DNA of 64,000 bases. Source: Pseudeuparius sepicola. Its lineage: Eukaryota; Arthropoda; Insecta; Coleoptera; Anthribidae. The DNA is taken from positions 26,201,278 to 26,265,277 of the forward strand of contig OY987302.1 in the NCBI GenBank assembly GCA_963920635.1, read 5' to 3'. This document shows, piece after piece, positions 36,279-48,737 of the stretch (position 1 is the stretch's first letter; the number at the start of each line of letters is the position of its first letter). Below the pieces are notes generated by a model, which searched no databases, was not told the DNA's origin, and saw only the letters and a list, made by a program, of their open reading frames with translations. The position numbers and the translations under genes were made by a program.

Positions 36279-36881
36279 TACTTATATTTTTAGGGGTGTT
36301 AACACAAATAACTGGAGACCCTGTAGACATTTTTTTAAAATTGAATGATAAACAGGAAAGTTGTAAAAATTAAAACAAAGTAAGATAAAGTAGAATTCTT
36401 TCAGTCAAAACTCCAATTCTACTTTGTTTTAATTTTATCTTGCTCCACTGAGAGAAAATGGACTATTTTTTCAATTTAGGAAAGTTGTAGTTCACAAAAC
36501 CTGAATTCATAAGTCCAAAAAAGAGTCATATTTCCTTTGTTTAACAATGATAAATAGGTATGTAAAAAAAAACATTTCCGTGGTATCGCAGACCTATGCA
36601 GTAAGGTAGAATGATGTTATATGGGATTTTTTCATATTTTTTATTTGAATCGGCTGAGTTGCCAAAAGTTGCTAAATGAATAAAAACTACTACAAAATTT
36701 TTAAAAAATACCGTCATGTTGCACACACCTGTACCAACACTATATTAAAGATCCGAGCATGGCGTCAATTTCATTGTTGTTTACGGACTTGGGTGGCACC
36801 ACTCAACAAAAAAAATGGCGACTTATTATAGGTTATTGGGGGGTATTCTGTGATTATTGCTGTCAGTTTCTGACGTTTAAA
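36279..36881. other. No gene seen
   Basis: A short imperfect hairpin near 36370-36440 (AAAACAAAGTA and TACTTTGTTTT) is the only structure noticed. Confidence 0.5.
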
Positions 36882-36994
36882 ATAAGGTGGGGTGGGGTAA
36901 GTGTAAATATGGGGTATGTGTGAACACATCCTAAAAATTAGTGTCCTTTAAAAGTTATTCATTTATTATCTGTCTGTGGTACTGGGTTTTAAAC

Positions 36995-37380
36995 CTAAAG
37001 TCTATCCAAGTTACAGAGGCAGTGGATCAAAACATTGGCCACCATGTGACCTATTCTCTTATTGGTCTGGCCGTCATAAAATATCAAGTGTTTACGCGGT
37101 GAGCAGAATGCAGGGCCGGCTCTTCCCTCAGTCGAGTTTCCTGCATATTTTAGATCGGATCGCGAGCAGTATATTCTGTAAATTTATTTTGCTACTTAAT
37201 TTAAGGAAATTTATAAAGATCCACGAAAGGTAGAAACACAAATTTAGAACTTCTAAAAGAATTAGTTCAGAATTACAAGCCACTTGGAATCTCATATTAG
37301 TCCGACCCTGGTAATCGATCGCAAGGCGGCCATGTGACTTTGTTTATATCTACTGCCGCTGTAACTTGGATAGACTTTAG
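36995..37380. mobile_element. MITE family B, copy 2
   Basis: A 386-bp element that is the reverse complement of the one at 7434-7820, including the termini CTAAAGTCTATCCAAGTTAC. It lies within the pogo element, between its left terminus and the transposase start. Confidence 0.88.
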
Positions 37381-37722
37381 TGTCCTAACCCGCACCTAAC
37401 TTCATGTCGATCAGGATCATTTGACTTGACATGACATTTTGCTGTTCAGCTGATTCATGGTGTTGCAGTGCTATACACAAGTTGTGCGATCTTTTAAAAA
37501 TATCGGAAAACAGGGTAAGTTATGTTGCTATTTCCATAATGTCCTTCTTTAGCGCTTTCCATAGTGTGTTAGTTAGTGATTATTAGTAATATTTCTTACT
37601 TTCGTGTCTAACCTCAATTTGGTAGTGTTCACACTTGCCCCCGCAAAAACTGTTACAGGGGCAAGTGCGAACTAAACTGTTGGGGCAAGTGTGAACCTGT
37701 TTCTTTTTTCAGAACAGCAACA

Positions 37723-39696
37723 ATGGTCCGTGAATATAAAAAGAAAAGTCTGAGGGCGGCTTATTTTAAGGAAACATTAAACTTGGCATTGGAAGCTATA
37801 CGAACAAATAGAATGAGTTTGAATATGGCGGTAAAATATATGGCATTCCTAAGGCAACGTTATCTACCCTTCTATCTGGACAAAGAGGACAAAAAAAGTA
37901 AAACACAAGGTAGAGCTCCTACCATTCCAGAACCAGACGAAAGGGTACTAGCTGACTGCTTACGGACTATGGAGATATGGGGGTTTGGGCTAAGTAGGAA
38001 AGAGGTAAACTATTAAGGAAAATCCATATTATTTGTACTTAAAACATTTCACTTTTCTAATAGGTTTTATTGGTAGTCGCAGAATGTGTAAAAGAAAAAA
38101 ATATCCACACCTCATTCAAAAATGGCATACCCGGAGAAGATTGGTTTATACTTTTTTAAAAAATGAAATAACCTCTCGATTAAAAAACCACAAAGTGTAG
38201 AATTTGCACGAAGTAAGATGTGCGATTCATTCATTGTTTGAGTATTTCGACCTATTGAAAGAAACATTAGAAGAAATGAACATTACTGACAAGCCTCATT
38301 TAATTTGGAATTTCGATGAAACAAACTTGTCAATAGACCCATCAAAAACTAAGGTGGTGGGAGCAGTTGGACAACCATTCACTAGAATAACAAGCACAAG
38401 TGGTAGAGAAAACGTGACAATTTTATCAACAGTTAACGCACTTGGTACGAAGGCTCCTTCGTTAATTATATTTAAAGCGTAATTTGTGTGGGATCAATGG
38501 CTCGCCGATGATAAAATTTTTCCTGGAATGTCCTATGGAGCCACACGAAATGGCTGGATGGAATCTGATGTATATTTAAATTTTCTAAAAAACACTTTTA
38601 TTAAAATAATTGGTGATGAACGCCCAATTTTGTTAATCTATGTTGGCCATAGCACTCATGTAGACAATAGGGTTATAGAGTTTGCAAAATGAAATCAAAT
38701 AACGATACTAAAGCTGCCACCTCATACAAGCCATTTTCTACAACCTTTATATATATATTGGTATTTCGACCATTTAAGGTAGAATGGGATCAACGGTTGA
38801 GTCAGTGGCAAAGAAAAAACATAGGCCGAAAAATCCCGAAAAAAATATTGTCCGAGTTGGTGGCAAAAACATGGCAAGGCATTAAACCGGAAATTGTGCA
38901 AAGTGGATTTCGAAAGGCAGGTATACATCCATTTAATCAGAATGTTGTGCCACTTGAAAAGTTCAATCCAGAAAGCCTAAAACGATGGCACAGAGAAAAG
39001 GCAATTAACACACCGAACCAACTAGAGGAGAGGTTGGAACCACCAAATAATAGAGAAACTGTAACTTCCACTATTGAGACCAACATTGATGCACCAGGGC
39101 CATCAAATCTTAATCTGTTACCGCCATCAGAAACTGCACAATCATCCTTAGATGAAGAATCTGCAATTAGTTTTAAACAGTTATTGCTAAATACAGTTAA
39201 GCAAAGTAATTTTACAACACCCAGTAAGAAACGTCGGGTATGTAAAGGTGCAGATGTTAACACTAAGATAACAGCGGACGAGATAATGGTCAAAAATTCC
39301 CCACAAAAAAAGAAAAATAGAAAAAGACCTCCATCTCCCAGTACCAGCGAGAGTAGCAAAGAAAATGTACAATATGAAGACTCCTCTGACGATGACAATT
39401 TTGTTGCTGATTATGAGGAAGAATTGCCCGAACACGACGATTTTGCAACAAACACGTTAAGTATGGGATCATATTATTATGCCCTAGTTAAATTTGCAAC
39501 AAAAAAAACTGTGAAATATTACATAGGACAAATACTCGATAAAACTGAGAGTGGGTTTAAGATAAAAATTTTAAGAAAAGGTAAAAGAAACAAATTTTCC
39601 TGGCCATGTGTAGAAGTTATATATTTTATCGAGGAAAACGATGTGGAGTTCCAAAGCCCCATACAGATCACTGGGGAAAAATATCTTTTACTCTAG
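37723..39696 (+). pseudogene. pogo/jerky-like transposase pseudogene
   Basis: Starts at ATG 37723 with a Psq-type helix-turn-helix (RMSLNMAVKYMAFLRQRY). A probable 59-bp intron (donor GTAAACTATT at 38005, acceptor ending TTCTAATAG at 38063) rejoins SRKE to VLLVVAECVKE. Then come frameshifts near 38150 and 38225, the first catalytic Asp block (IWNFDETNLSIDPSK), a stop at 38480, and the second block, LLIYVGHSTHVDN, where the expected Asp is Val. The third catalytic block is scrambled after 38689. The C-terminal frame (38689-39696, 335 codons) keeps VQSGFRKAGIHPFNQNVV, a basic and acidic linker and a final globular part. Catalytically dead from several independent lesions. Confidence 0.9.
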
Positions 39697-40153
39697 ATTT
39701 TAGTGCCTACAATATTTGTTAAGTAATTTAGCTTGATTTGCATAATGTACTTAGTAAAATAATAGACAAATAAAACGTTTTCTATGACTGCATTTTTCGA
39801 AGTCTTATTTATGCTGTTTTTAAAAGTGTCTGTAATGTGACTAAAAAGCCGCGGAAAAAAAATTAATACCTCCTTTCGTTGGCCATTCATACTTCTTTTT
39901 TACACTAACCCCAAAAATATATTGATGAAAATGTAATGAAAATAGTCCGGGGGTTCCAGCCACGTTTTAAAAAATATATATTTATATTTTTCTTCCTTTT
40001 TTTTTCAAAATTTCAACATACTCATGAGAAAGAGCACCCCTTGGTCTGCATATACACTTATAATTAAAATCATATTGTAAAAGATGTATTTATTGTGGAG
40101 CCATAAATATCAACTAACAAAAATACGTTCACACTTGCCCCACCTTACCTTAT

Positions 40154-42765
40154 CCCAAATTTTATTATAATTTTTCAGTTTTATCCTATTAACACGGCTT
40201 TTATAGGTAGATTTGTTTGTGATAACATGAAATTTCCATACACATGAATAACCATTAAGTGAATTGCAGAAGAATAAACACAATTTTGGAATTATGAGAT
40301 GATCTGAACAACCAGCTGAAGAAGCGAAAATTCTAGATATTATTCTGGAAGAGTATTTTGTAACATATGCAAGAATAAAACAGAAAATTTTGTTTATAGC
40401 TCCAAAGCGAACCAATAGTCCTATATAAAGAAAAAACTGAAAAATCTAATGTGTTTTATGCTTACTTACACTACAACTAACCATGGACTTCATTTCAAAC
40501 CAAAAGGCACCAAATACTCTTGCTTGCTTTTTAGACTCACTTTTCTTAAGAAAATGTATGGAAATATGCCATGTGAACTTGTCAAATTAGAGGGACACAA
40601 CAAACAAATATTTTATTTTATTTTGGATATTAAATTCGTTTTAACAGACACATTTGCATGTTTTTATTTTATAAAAGATTCTGCAACAATGGTGTTTTAA
40701 CATTAAACCACCGTGCAAATTTGTTTCGTCGTGTGGAGCCAGTGGCGATCGCTTGAAACAGCGCTATGCACAGGTCTTTAATATAGTGGTCCAGCACACA
40801 CATATAACAGCACAAAAAAAATGTGGCTTGTGCAACATGAAGTCATTCATATTTTTGGTTAACTTTACTTTGTAGAGGTTTATAATTATTATTTAGCAAC
40901 TTTTGGGACCCCAGCCCAGCACAAGAACAAAGAAAAAAGCAAATAATATTTTAATTGTTGAACATAAAATACATTATTGTGTTAAAGATGGGCATTATGG
41001 CTCGAGACTTAAGAATCGAGCGAATAAAACCATCTCTGGAGTCTTCTCCACACACACTGCTGCTGCTGTTCGTTCCACCGCTTGTGTGTGACATGTATTA
41101 TCAGTAAAGTAGCCCACGATAAACAGAATAAGGTAGGTAGGTAATATCAAAAAAATTTCAAACATGTAAAATTTAAGATCCAAGTATTTTTGTGTAGACA
41201 GAGGTGCGAAATTCTCTATTTACGGTCTGTATGTTGACGACGGCAAGTTTCTTTTTTACAAAAAACGCTTGGTTTCTGAATTCAACACAATTAAAATTTT
41301 CATGACATACCCTCACTTCCTTAGTCACTTTTTTAATAACTGAATAAAATCTCTGTGCATAAATACAATTAAAGTGATGGCAAAAAAATAGTTGCACGTT
41401 TGGAACTGTCAAGATCATGCACTTTTTTTTAATTTTGTTTGAACTTCTGTTAAAGTAGGCCATAATATACAGAATAACCCTTCTCTAAGAGTGAGACATC
41501 ACGCCATTCACCAAACAGTTAAATTACATTCGCATCAGTCCATAAGTGTATAGAAGAATTTCATCTGTTCTCAAACCTATTTTTCAAAAATTAAATATTT
41601 ATGCAAAATTGTTGATCAACTGTAAATTTATTATTGTTATACTTAAAAAAAAATGATCATAAAAACAATTTCGTACTTGTAAAAACTGATAAAAGCATGA
41701 CTTTTTGATATGTTTTTTTTTTATTTACCATCGGCTAGCATGGCAAAAAGTGCCCTTGTGTTCAAATGAACCATAAAAAATGTGGGTAAAAAACTTACGA
41801 CTTCATGCTGCACAATGGCTGTTTTGAACTGTGACGTCATCGATCTTGTGCAACATGAAGCCATTAAAATTTTTGCCTAAATTTTTTTTGTATAAGTTTT
41901 ATGCCAAAAGGCAAGTTTCGGCGCCCCAGCCGCTTTTACTAAAGAAAAAAGTCAGATCGTTCCACCCTACTGTGCAGTGCAGGAGTTTCTTAACCAAGGT
42001 GAACATTACATAACTATAGTAACCTTTGAATAATTGTCAAATGTTACTACTAATTGATGTATAACGTTTTTGATAGGTTACCCTGTAGGAAGGGCAAATA
42101 AAACACAATATTACTTAACAATCAATTTTTTTTAATCCAAAAATTGGGTAAAAAATGCCCTTGACTAAAACTATTTATAATATTCCATACACGAATTAAT
42201 AAAAATAAATCAAACCTTACATAAGCATTATTGCACACAAAATCTAAAAAATAAATTATTTAATAAAGTAAGTTTATGTCCTTTCTAAAAATATTCTGAA
42301 AAATTGTAGGTACATTAAAATAGGTCATAATATTTTGCAGTTCTCAGTCCACACTAATTTAAGCATAATATGTACAATAAAGTAGTATAAGGTGCCAGTT
42401 GCCAGGTATTTATTTCAATATTATATTAATTTATATTTTACTATACAGAATATTTTGGACACAGGGGTCACCATGTAAAGAACTAACAGATCTCATTTTC
42501 AATTATTTTCTCAAATGGTTACCATAATTTCTGAGATACCTTCTGTTGCACTTAATTGAAAACTGGTCAAGTTACTTTTGACAGAGTGTATGACTGATTT
42601 TGGTAACAATAGTTCTAAACACATTTAGAAGAACTGAATTTGAAAAAAAAAGACTTGAAGGACTAGGTTTGTGCCAAAACTTTATAACATTTCATAGGAT
42701 AAAACAAAATTGATTCAACCCCAGTTGATCACAGGGTCAAGAAAATATTTATTTGAGCATTGCCA
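40154..42765. other. No gene seen; diverged 100-bp direct repeat
   Basis: 40828-40930 and 41845-41945 share GTGCAACATGAAG(T/C)CATT and a trailing CCCCAGCC..AAAGAAAAAAG in the same orientation, about 1 kb apart. They could be terminal direct repeats of a degraded element or two copies of a short repeat. No coding evidence elsewhere. Confidence 0.5.
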
Positions 42766-43065
42766 AGAGATATATCACCAACACTACATATTGGGTACAA
42801 ACCTATCTTTTCTTAAAATTTGAAGGTTTTTTAACGGATATATAAGGCTACTCAAAGATCTCATTTAATTTTTACAGAACTCAACATGACACAAAACACT
42901 TTTGAGAATATGTACAGAGATATATCACCAACACTACATATTGGGTATAAACCTATCTTTTCTTAAAATTTGAAGGTTTTTTAATGGATATATAAGGCTA
43001 CTCAAAGATCTCATTTCATTTTTACATAACTCAACATGACACAAAACACTTTTGAGAATATGTAC
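42766..43065. repeat. 150-bp tandem duplication
   Basis: Two head-to-tail copies, 42766-42915 and 42916-43065, with a handful of differences (GGGTACAAACC against GGGTATAAACC, AACGGATA against AATGGATA). Non-coding. Confidence 0.95.
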
Positions 43066-43440
43066 GCCTAAATGCTCTATTAAACATTCATATATAAATT
43101 AACAGGTATAAAGTTTCGTTATAAAAATGATCTACCAGTATACAAAATGACAACCCAAATCGCACTAACCTTGTCCTTAAAAGCCAACTTTTTCATGAAA
43201 TAAACATACTGTTGGTAGTAGATTATATTAGCAGATGATACTCATATATAAAGATATTCCCTATTGATCTGATTGAATCAATTATGTATGTGCAGTGTGT
43301 ATGTGTTACAATAATTTATACAGATAACGACAAAGGATGATTCTACCAATGTACCTGGTATCATGCCAATATGATTTTCTGAATACTTGCCTAAAAATGG
43401 CTAGTTGTTTTATAACCAAAACTGGACACTTTTTTACACT

Positions 43441-43642
43441 CACCCAAACTTATATGGAATCACGCATTATTTAATTTACTTAATTTATTTAATTGTTACT
43501 GTAATAAAATTAGGTTCGTGGATTTTCAATTATTTTTCTAATATAAATGGATTAAAGAAACTGTATGTTCATTCCCAGCAACTAATTTTTTACAAAAAAT
43601 ACTTCAGCGAAAATAGCAAGTGATTCCATATAAGTTTGGGTT
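43441..43642. mobile_element. 202-bp MITE
   Basis: Inverted termini CACCCAAACTTATATGGAAT and complement (43621-43642). No clear target duplication and no coding content. Confidence 0.75.
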
Positions 43643-44217
43643 GTATTAGTAATAATAATGATAAGAACAACTGTAAATCTTTGTGAAGCCGCAATGATTA
43701 GTTAATTCTGATTAGTCGGATACGAATCAAACATACTCTTAAAAACTATTTAAAAATTACTTTTGTACAGGACTTATACTAGACAAATATAGAATTTAAA
43801 CATAGTATATTCTGTTTCAAGTTATCGAATGGCCCATATTTCACACGAACGAAAAGTTTATAGTCCCAAAGGCGATGACTAACACTACTAAGTTGGGAAT
43901 CTAACTAACAGTTTGCGACTGTGGAATATGCCATTCCAATAATGTTGTTGACTATACTTTCTCTAACAAGATTTAAGAAACACAAAAACTTCTACCTTAA
44001 AAACATCAAACGCCAAGCCAGAAATAAATACCTTGTTTGTAACGAAGTAATCATAGCAACCGAACCAAGAGACTTGATATACAGCCATACTTATAACATA
44101 GTACATATACTGATCGAGAGAGATGTCCAACTGGCGAAACTTCTAGAACTGCCATTTATATGGAGTATACATAGTAAGTCCTGACAAAGGCTTCAATTAG
44201 ACAGCATTTTACAGTAA
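43643..44217. other. No gene seen
   Basis: AT-rich sequence; an 87-codon open frame at 43921-44184 has no recognisable domain and no supporting signals. Confidence 0.4.
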
Positions 44218-44617
44218 ATACACCATCATCTGGTGTGAGTTCGAACACGTCAGATGAGTTCGGACGTTCTTGCTCCTCCCAATATATCAGGTGATCAGAT
44301 GCCAACCGCTCATGGGCTGACCTGTATGCGCTTAGATTTATCGACAACATTAACTGGGATTCCTCCAGTCGAGCTCCAACCACGGTGGGACCACGTTCGA
44401 GGTAAGTAAAAAAAATATTTTGCTTTTTGGTAGAATGGTTTTTCAAATAAGTGGAAAAACCCTTGCTGAATATAGGTGATGTGTAATAGAGTCCTTCAAA
44501 TTCAGTTATGATATATTTCTAACGACAAATATCAATAAAACTATACCTTCTTTGTAAGAAAAAGTTGTTGGTATTAATTTAACCCATTGTTTTAGGAAAA
44601 AAACTAGAAAGGTTGGG

Positions 44618-45086
44618 GTGAGTTCGAACAGCATGGGTCCTGTATACTGCCGTCCTCTAGGTACAAGGGAAAGGTGCAATTACTCTTTCGTTAATTTAAA
44701 CGCAGCGATACAAGATGTAGCTTCGAGAAAAAATCTTACGGCAGTAAACTCCTTACATCCACAATATAGGGATGTAGGTAGTATTGTTCCTTTAAACGCA
44801 AATGCTGTTTTAGAAAAAATGCACAAAGATCCCAAACCTGAACAAATAAGAAGCTAATCAAAATTGGACCACGTCATTTGCTGACTATTTGAAACAATCT
44901 CGATACAAGGAGGAACATTCAAAAGTCAAGGGAGGGAAGAAGTTAAAAGTTGCAGCTGGGAAAGGTGTACAATTTTCAGATTATACCCAGGATAAAGAGA
45001 GAAGCGAGTTTGAGAGGAGCAATGAAGAAAATTTTGAAAATGACGAAGGCAATGAAGAAAAAATTACAAAATACAATGCCAAATGA
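44618..45086 (+). pseudogene. Deletion-derived pogo-like transposase remnant
   Basis: Codons from 44618 start like the N-terminal Psq helix of pogo-type transposases (RERCNYSFVNLNAAIQDVAS), then pass directly to a segment resembling the C-terminal signature (VGSIVPLNANAVLEKM, compare GFRATGIIPFDPEQVLKK in the pseudogene at 7830-9411). The whole DDE core is therefore deleted. A stop at 44855 and a frame change separate a basic/acidic tail (44889-45086). Confidence 0.7.
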
Positions 45087-45404
45087 TGACTCTGTATTTT
45101 GGTAGGAGAATATGTGATAGTTAAAGTTCCATGTGAAAAAGAAAAGTGCAGACGTAGGACATATATAGGAAATATCTAAGATTTAAAAAGCAAAAACTAT
45201 TTATTTTATATATCTGGATATTTCTGATGAGGGATTAGCTTATAAAAGACATATTAAGGAAACTTAATCTGAAGGAAATTCGAAGACTTTTTTAGTGACC
45301 CTAATATCAATAAAAAAGATAATTTGCGTCCGAACTCCCCTCTATGCTGGTGGAAGATCATTTTGTAATTAAAATTTATGCATATCCGAACTGACCCGAT
45401 ATAC

Positions 45405-46945
45405 ATGGTGGTCCAACTTTTAGTGACAAAACTTTAGGGACCTATAGAAAACGTCAAAGTAAGTAGATATTTTCTTATAAACATGTATCGAAATCCTAAT
45501 GGTTTTCGATATACCCCAAAGTTCATTTTTTTTTTCAAATTTTTATTTTATCCTAGAGGAAGACAGTTAAGGAAAATGTATTTGGGACTGTTTATACACA
45601 CATTAAATACTATAAATTAAAAATAATTCAGCCCAACTACTTCCACTAGCGCCGGAGAAGCGAGGATCAACATAATATTTTTTATTGAAAAATGGTACGC
45701 CACTAGAAAAGTAATCTTTTTTGCCTTCACTAAACTTCCCAATCAATGCTAAGAAAAAAACTATTCTTGCCTTTTTTCGAAAAATGTACCGTTTTTGAAA
45801 AATTAACTTTTGTGCGTTTTAATTTTTTTATCAGGTGAAAATCCAAGTAGGTCTAGGATTTCGACATTTTGCAGACATACTGAGATTTTAATCCCAAACA
45901 ACTTTCCTTAATAACATTTGGCCTTAACACCAACAAAAAGCTTTCTAGATTCGAAAAATCATGTACCTATCCTGAGAATTAGGTTTTATGGCAAAACGTT
46001 ATTAACCCTTTCAGGACCGGACCCAGAAGAACACGCAGATAAATATTGGGTTAGTGGGACCATATCCGAATATAAACGCAAGTAGGGAGGCATGAGAAAG
46101 GACTGGAACCGAACGGACACGCATTGACTATGGACACTTTGGAACTCCTACTTTGCATTGGTCATGCCCACAATTAATGTTTGGCTGATTTTCTAGTAAT
46201 GGCATCTAGTTGGGTGGTCCTTCTCGTAAAAAAAACTCGCTTGCGCATTTAAATACATCGGTAAATGTGAAGACACAAGCTCATTTGCATGTGAGCGCAT
46301 GCAAAAAATGATTTATATTTTGAAAAGATCTGTTGTTATGTAATGGCTGTTTTGCATTTAAGGACCGGAACTGTACATACACGCATGCGTTTCCTGCTGC
46401 GGTCCACCGGACACAGATCCTCAGGCGGACACAATCCAGAAAGGGTTAATGAAACTTGTTCAGCATTAAAAACTCAATGGGTGTGCAAAATATTGAAAGC
46501 CTAAACCTACTTTGATTTTCTTCTGCTAAAAGAATTAGAACACAAAAGTATTTTTTTCAAAATTGGTACATTTTTCAAAAAGAAGTCAAGAATAGTTTTT
46601 TTTTATTAGAATTGATTGGGAAATTTAGTGAAGGCAAAAAAGATTACTTTTCCAGTGGGGCATCATTTTTTTATTAAAAAATATGATGGTTGACCCCCGT
46701 CTCTCCGGCACTGGTGGAAGTAGATGGGCTGAATTATTTTTAATTTATAGTATTTAATGAGTGTCTAAACTGTACCATATATGTTTGAGTTAACTGTTTT
46801 CCTTTGGGAAAAATAAAAAAAAACTTAACTTTGACACCCTGTTATAACAAAAACCGTTAGGATTTGGATACATGTTTACATGAAAAAATATACTTATTTT
46901 GAAGTTTTCTATGGATTTGTCACTAAAAGTTGACCACCCTGTATT
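45405..46945. repeat. Foldback with TATACATGGTGGTCC ends
   Basis: The arm at about 45405-45935 is inverted at about 46430-46945; the outer ends are ATACATGGTGGTCCAACTTT and AAAGTTGACCACCCTGTATT. Both arms include GGAAGTAG..GGGCTGAATTATTTTTAA or its complement. The centre was invaded by the TTAA element at 46006-46445. Confidence 0.87.
46006..46445. mobile_element. piggyBac-type MITE
   Basis: A 440-bp element with ends CCCTTTC and GAAAGGG, flanked by TTAA on both sides (46002-46005, 46446-46449), the diagnostic target of piggyBac. The interior is GC-richer than its surroundings, with motifs such as AGGACCGGACCC and AGGACCGGAACTG near the two ends. No transposase. Confidence 0.87.
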
Positions 46946-47567
46946 AGGGTGAATTCGGACACATTTTGGGGAAAAAATGAAAAATATTGAGACCAACAAA
47001 AAAAAACAAATATACCTTTCGATAGAGTAACACCCAAAGTATTTGCAGATTTTTGTATCGATTGGTTTTTATTGAATTATGAAAAAACGTCCAAAATGTG
47101 CCCGAACTCACCTCAGATGATGGTATACAATAATTACAAAATATTGATTTGATATTTTGTGATTATGGTGATTTATTTATTGTATATACTTACTGTCAAA
47201 TCTTGTCAAACGAAGCCTCTATCTCAACAGGTGATATCTATTCCATTCTATGCATAAACAAATTCTTCCTCTTTTTAATCCAAGTGCAGGAATTGTAGAC
47301 AATGGGGCCATGCGCGTGATATGTGTATGTTATAAGTATGTGTAGACAGCACTAGTATGGGGCTAAACAGCTGATTGGCTGAAAGCAGTGCAAAATCATT
47401 CTGAACAAACGGCATTTGGAACTATTCCATACGTTGTGTGTTGTTATTGTAACTGTTCCAACATAATTTCTAGTTGTAGAATGTGTTGTTTCTAAAATAG
47501 CGTTAGAGAAAATAAATATCTGGATTGCCACATACATTTAATACATCCTAGCGTAAATCTATCCAGG

Positions 47568-48684
47568 TTACTTCAAATCAACATCTTCTGACATTTTACG
47601 CTTACGCGATTTTATACTTGTTATACTTGATTTCAACAAATTCTCTATTGAATTGCCAATAGCAGTTGCAAAAAATGACATATCTTGAAATTTGTTGTCA
47701 TCACTTATTTCATCCTTATTTATTGTATTTATTTCTAGAGAATCTTTAAAATTTATAAGGTCAGGAATATTCAACTCAATTTCTTCGACATTGCTTTTCT
47801 TATTTTTTATTTCCTCATTAGGACTTTTAATGGGGCTTCTATTTTTTTTATGTGGAATTTCTGGAAGTAAGTTTGATTTGCGTTTTCTGTCATTAAGAGA
47901 AAGGTAACTTTTTGGCAAAATGTGCGCCATGCGTGGTTTTATATTGGGTTTGTACAATTTTGGTGGCAAAGGTGATGTTTGGGTTGAGGTTGTGGGTTTG
48001 TGAGTAGAACTGGTTTTTAATAAAATTTCATCTCTAGCTCGGATGAGCTCTGTTGTCAAATCTTTATATTTCTGATCCCACTCATCAATATGTTTTTTGA
48101 TGTCTGCAAGTGTTGCCTCTTGTTCCTGTATTTTGGTGTTTTGTTCCTGAATCTTTCGTTCTTGTTCTCTTATTTTTATCGACTGAGCCTTAAGACGAAT
48201 GTTTTGTTTTCTTAACTGTAAAATATAATTACTATATAAATTATTTAAAAATAATGGATTTTCTGATAGGGACTATCACCTGTGGAACACACTTGTTTTT
48301 TACCATGATTTTGATAACAATTCAGTACACCTTTTCCACATGTAATGTAAAGCATCAATTGAAATTTAAAGTAGTCAAAGGACTTTCAGAATAGATCAGA
48401 TTGTTATTCGGAAATATCAGTTATAATACAGAAAACATCCAATGTAATTCAGATTTATGAATTGTAATTCTGAAAAGATTAGTTAAATGAAATTTAGAAA
48501 AGATCAAATGTAATTCAGAAAGCATAAGCTGAATTGTGTATTTCACTTGATCACATGTAATACAGATTCGTCAATTTTTTTCGGAAAAGATCAAATGTAA
48601 TTCAGAAACCATCAGTTGAAATTCAAAAAGTATCATTTGTAATTCAGAACTCCCACTTGTAATATATTTATGAAATATAGATAG

Positions 48685-48737
<53 letters not shown>

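Larger units (their letters stand above)
36882..40153 (+). mobile_element. pogo/jerky-type DNA transposon
   Basis: Bounded by ATAAGGTGGGGTGGGGTAAG at the left and, inverted, ATAAGGTAAGGTGGGGCAAG at the right (reverse complement of 40134-40153). The word GGGGCAAGTGTGAAC, or its complement, recurs at 37628, 37663, 37682 and 40127, with degenerate forms near 36893-36932; these look like subterminal transposase-binding sites. A family B MITE (36995-37380) is inserted near the left end. The body carries the decayed transposase gene at 37723-39696. Confidence 0.85.
44218..47127 (+). mobile_element. Internally deleted pogo-like element
   Basis: Inverted termini ACCATCATCTG(A)GGTGAGTTCG at the left (44220) and, reverse-complemented, at the right (47097-47122), with TA nearby on both sides. 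The word GTGAGTTCGAACA or a variant recurs near 44226, 44250, 44617, 45330, 45390 and 46950, again like subterminal binding sites. Inside are a deletion-derived transposase remnant, a foldback (45405-46945) and, within that, a TTAA element (46006-46445): three nested layers. Confidence 0.82.

Noticed and set aside
38937..39472. - strand frames of 60-153 codons
   Set aside because: They are complements of the clear pogo transposase C-terminal frame on the + strand.
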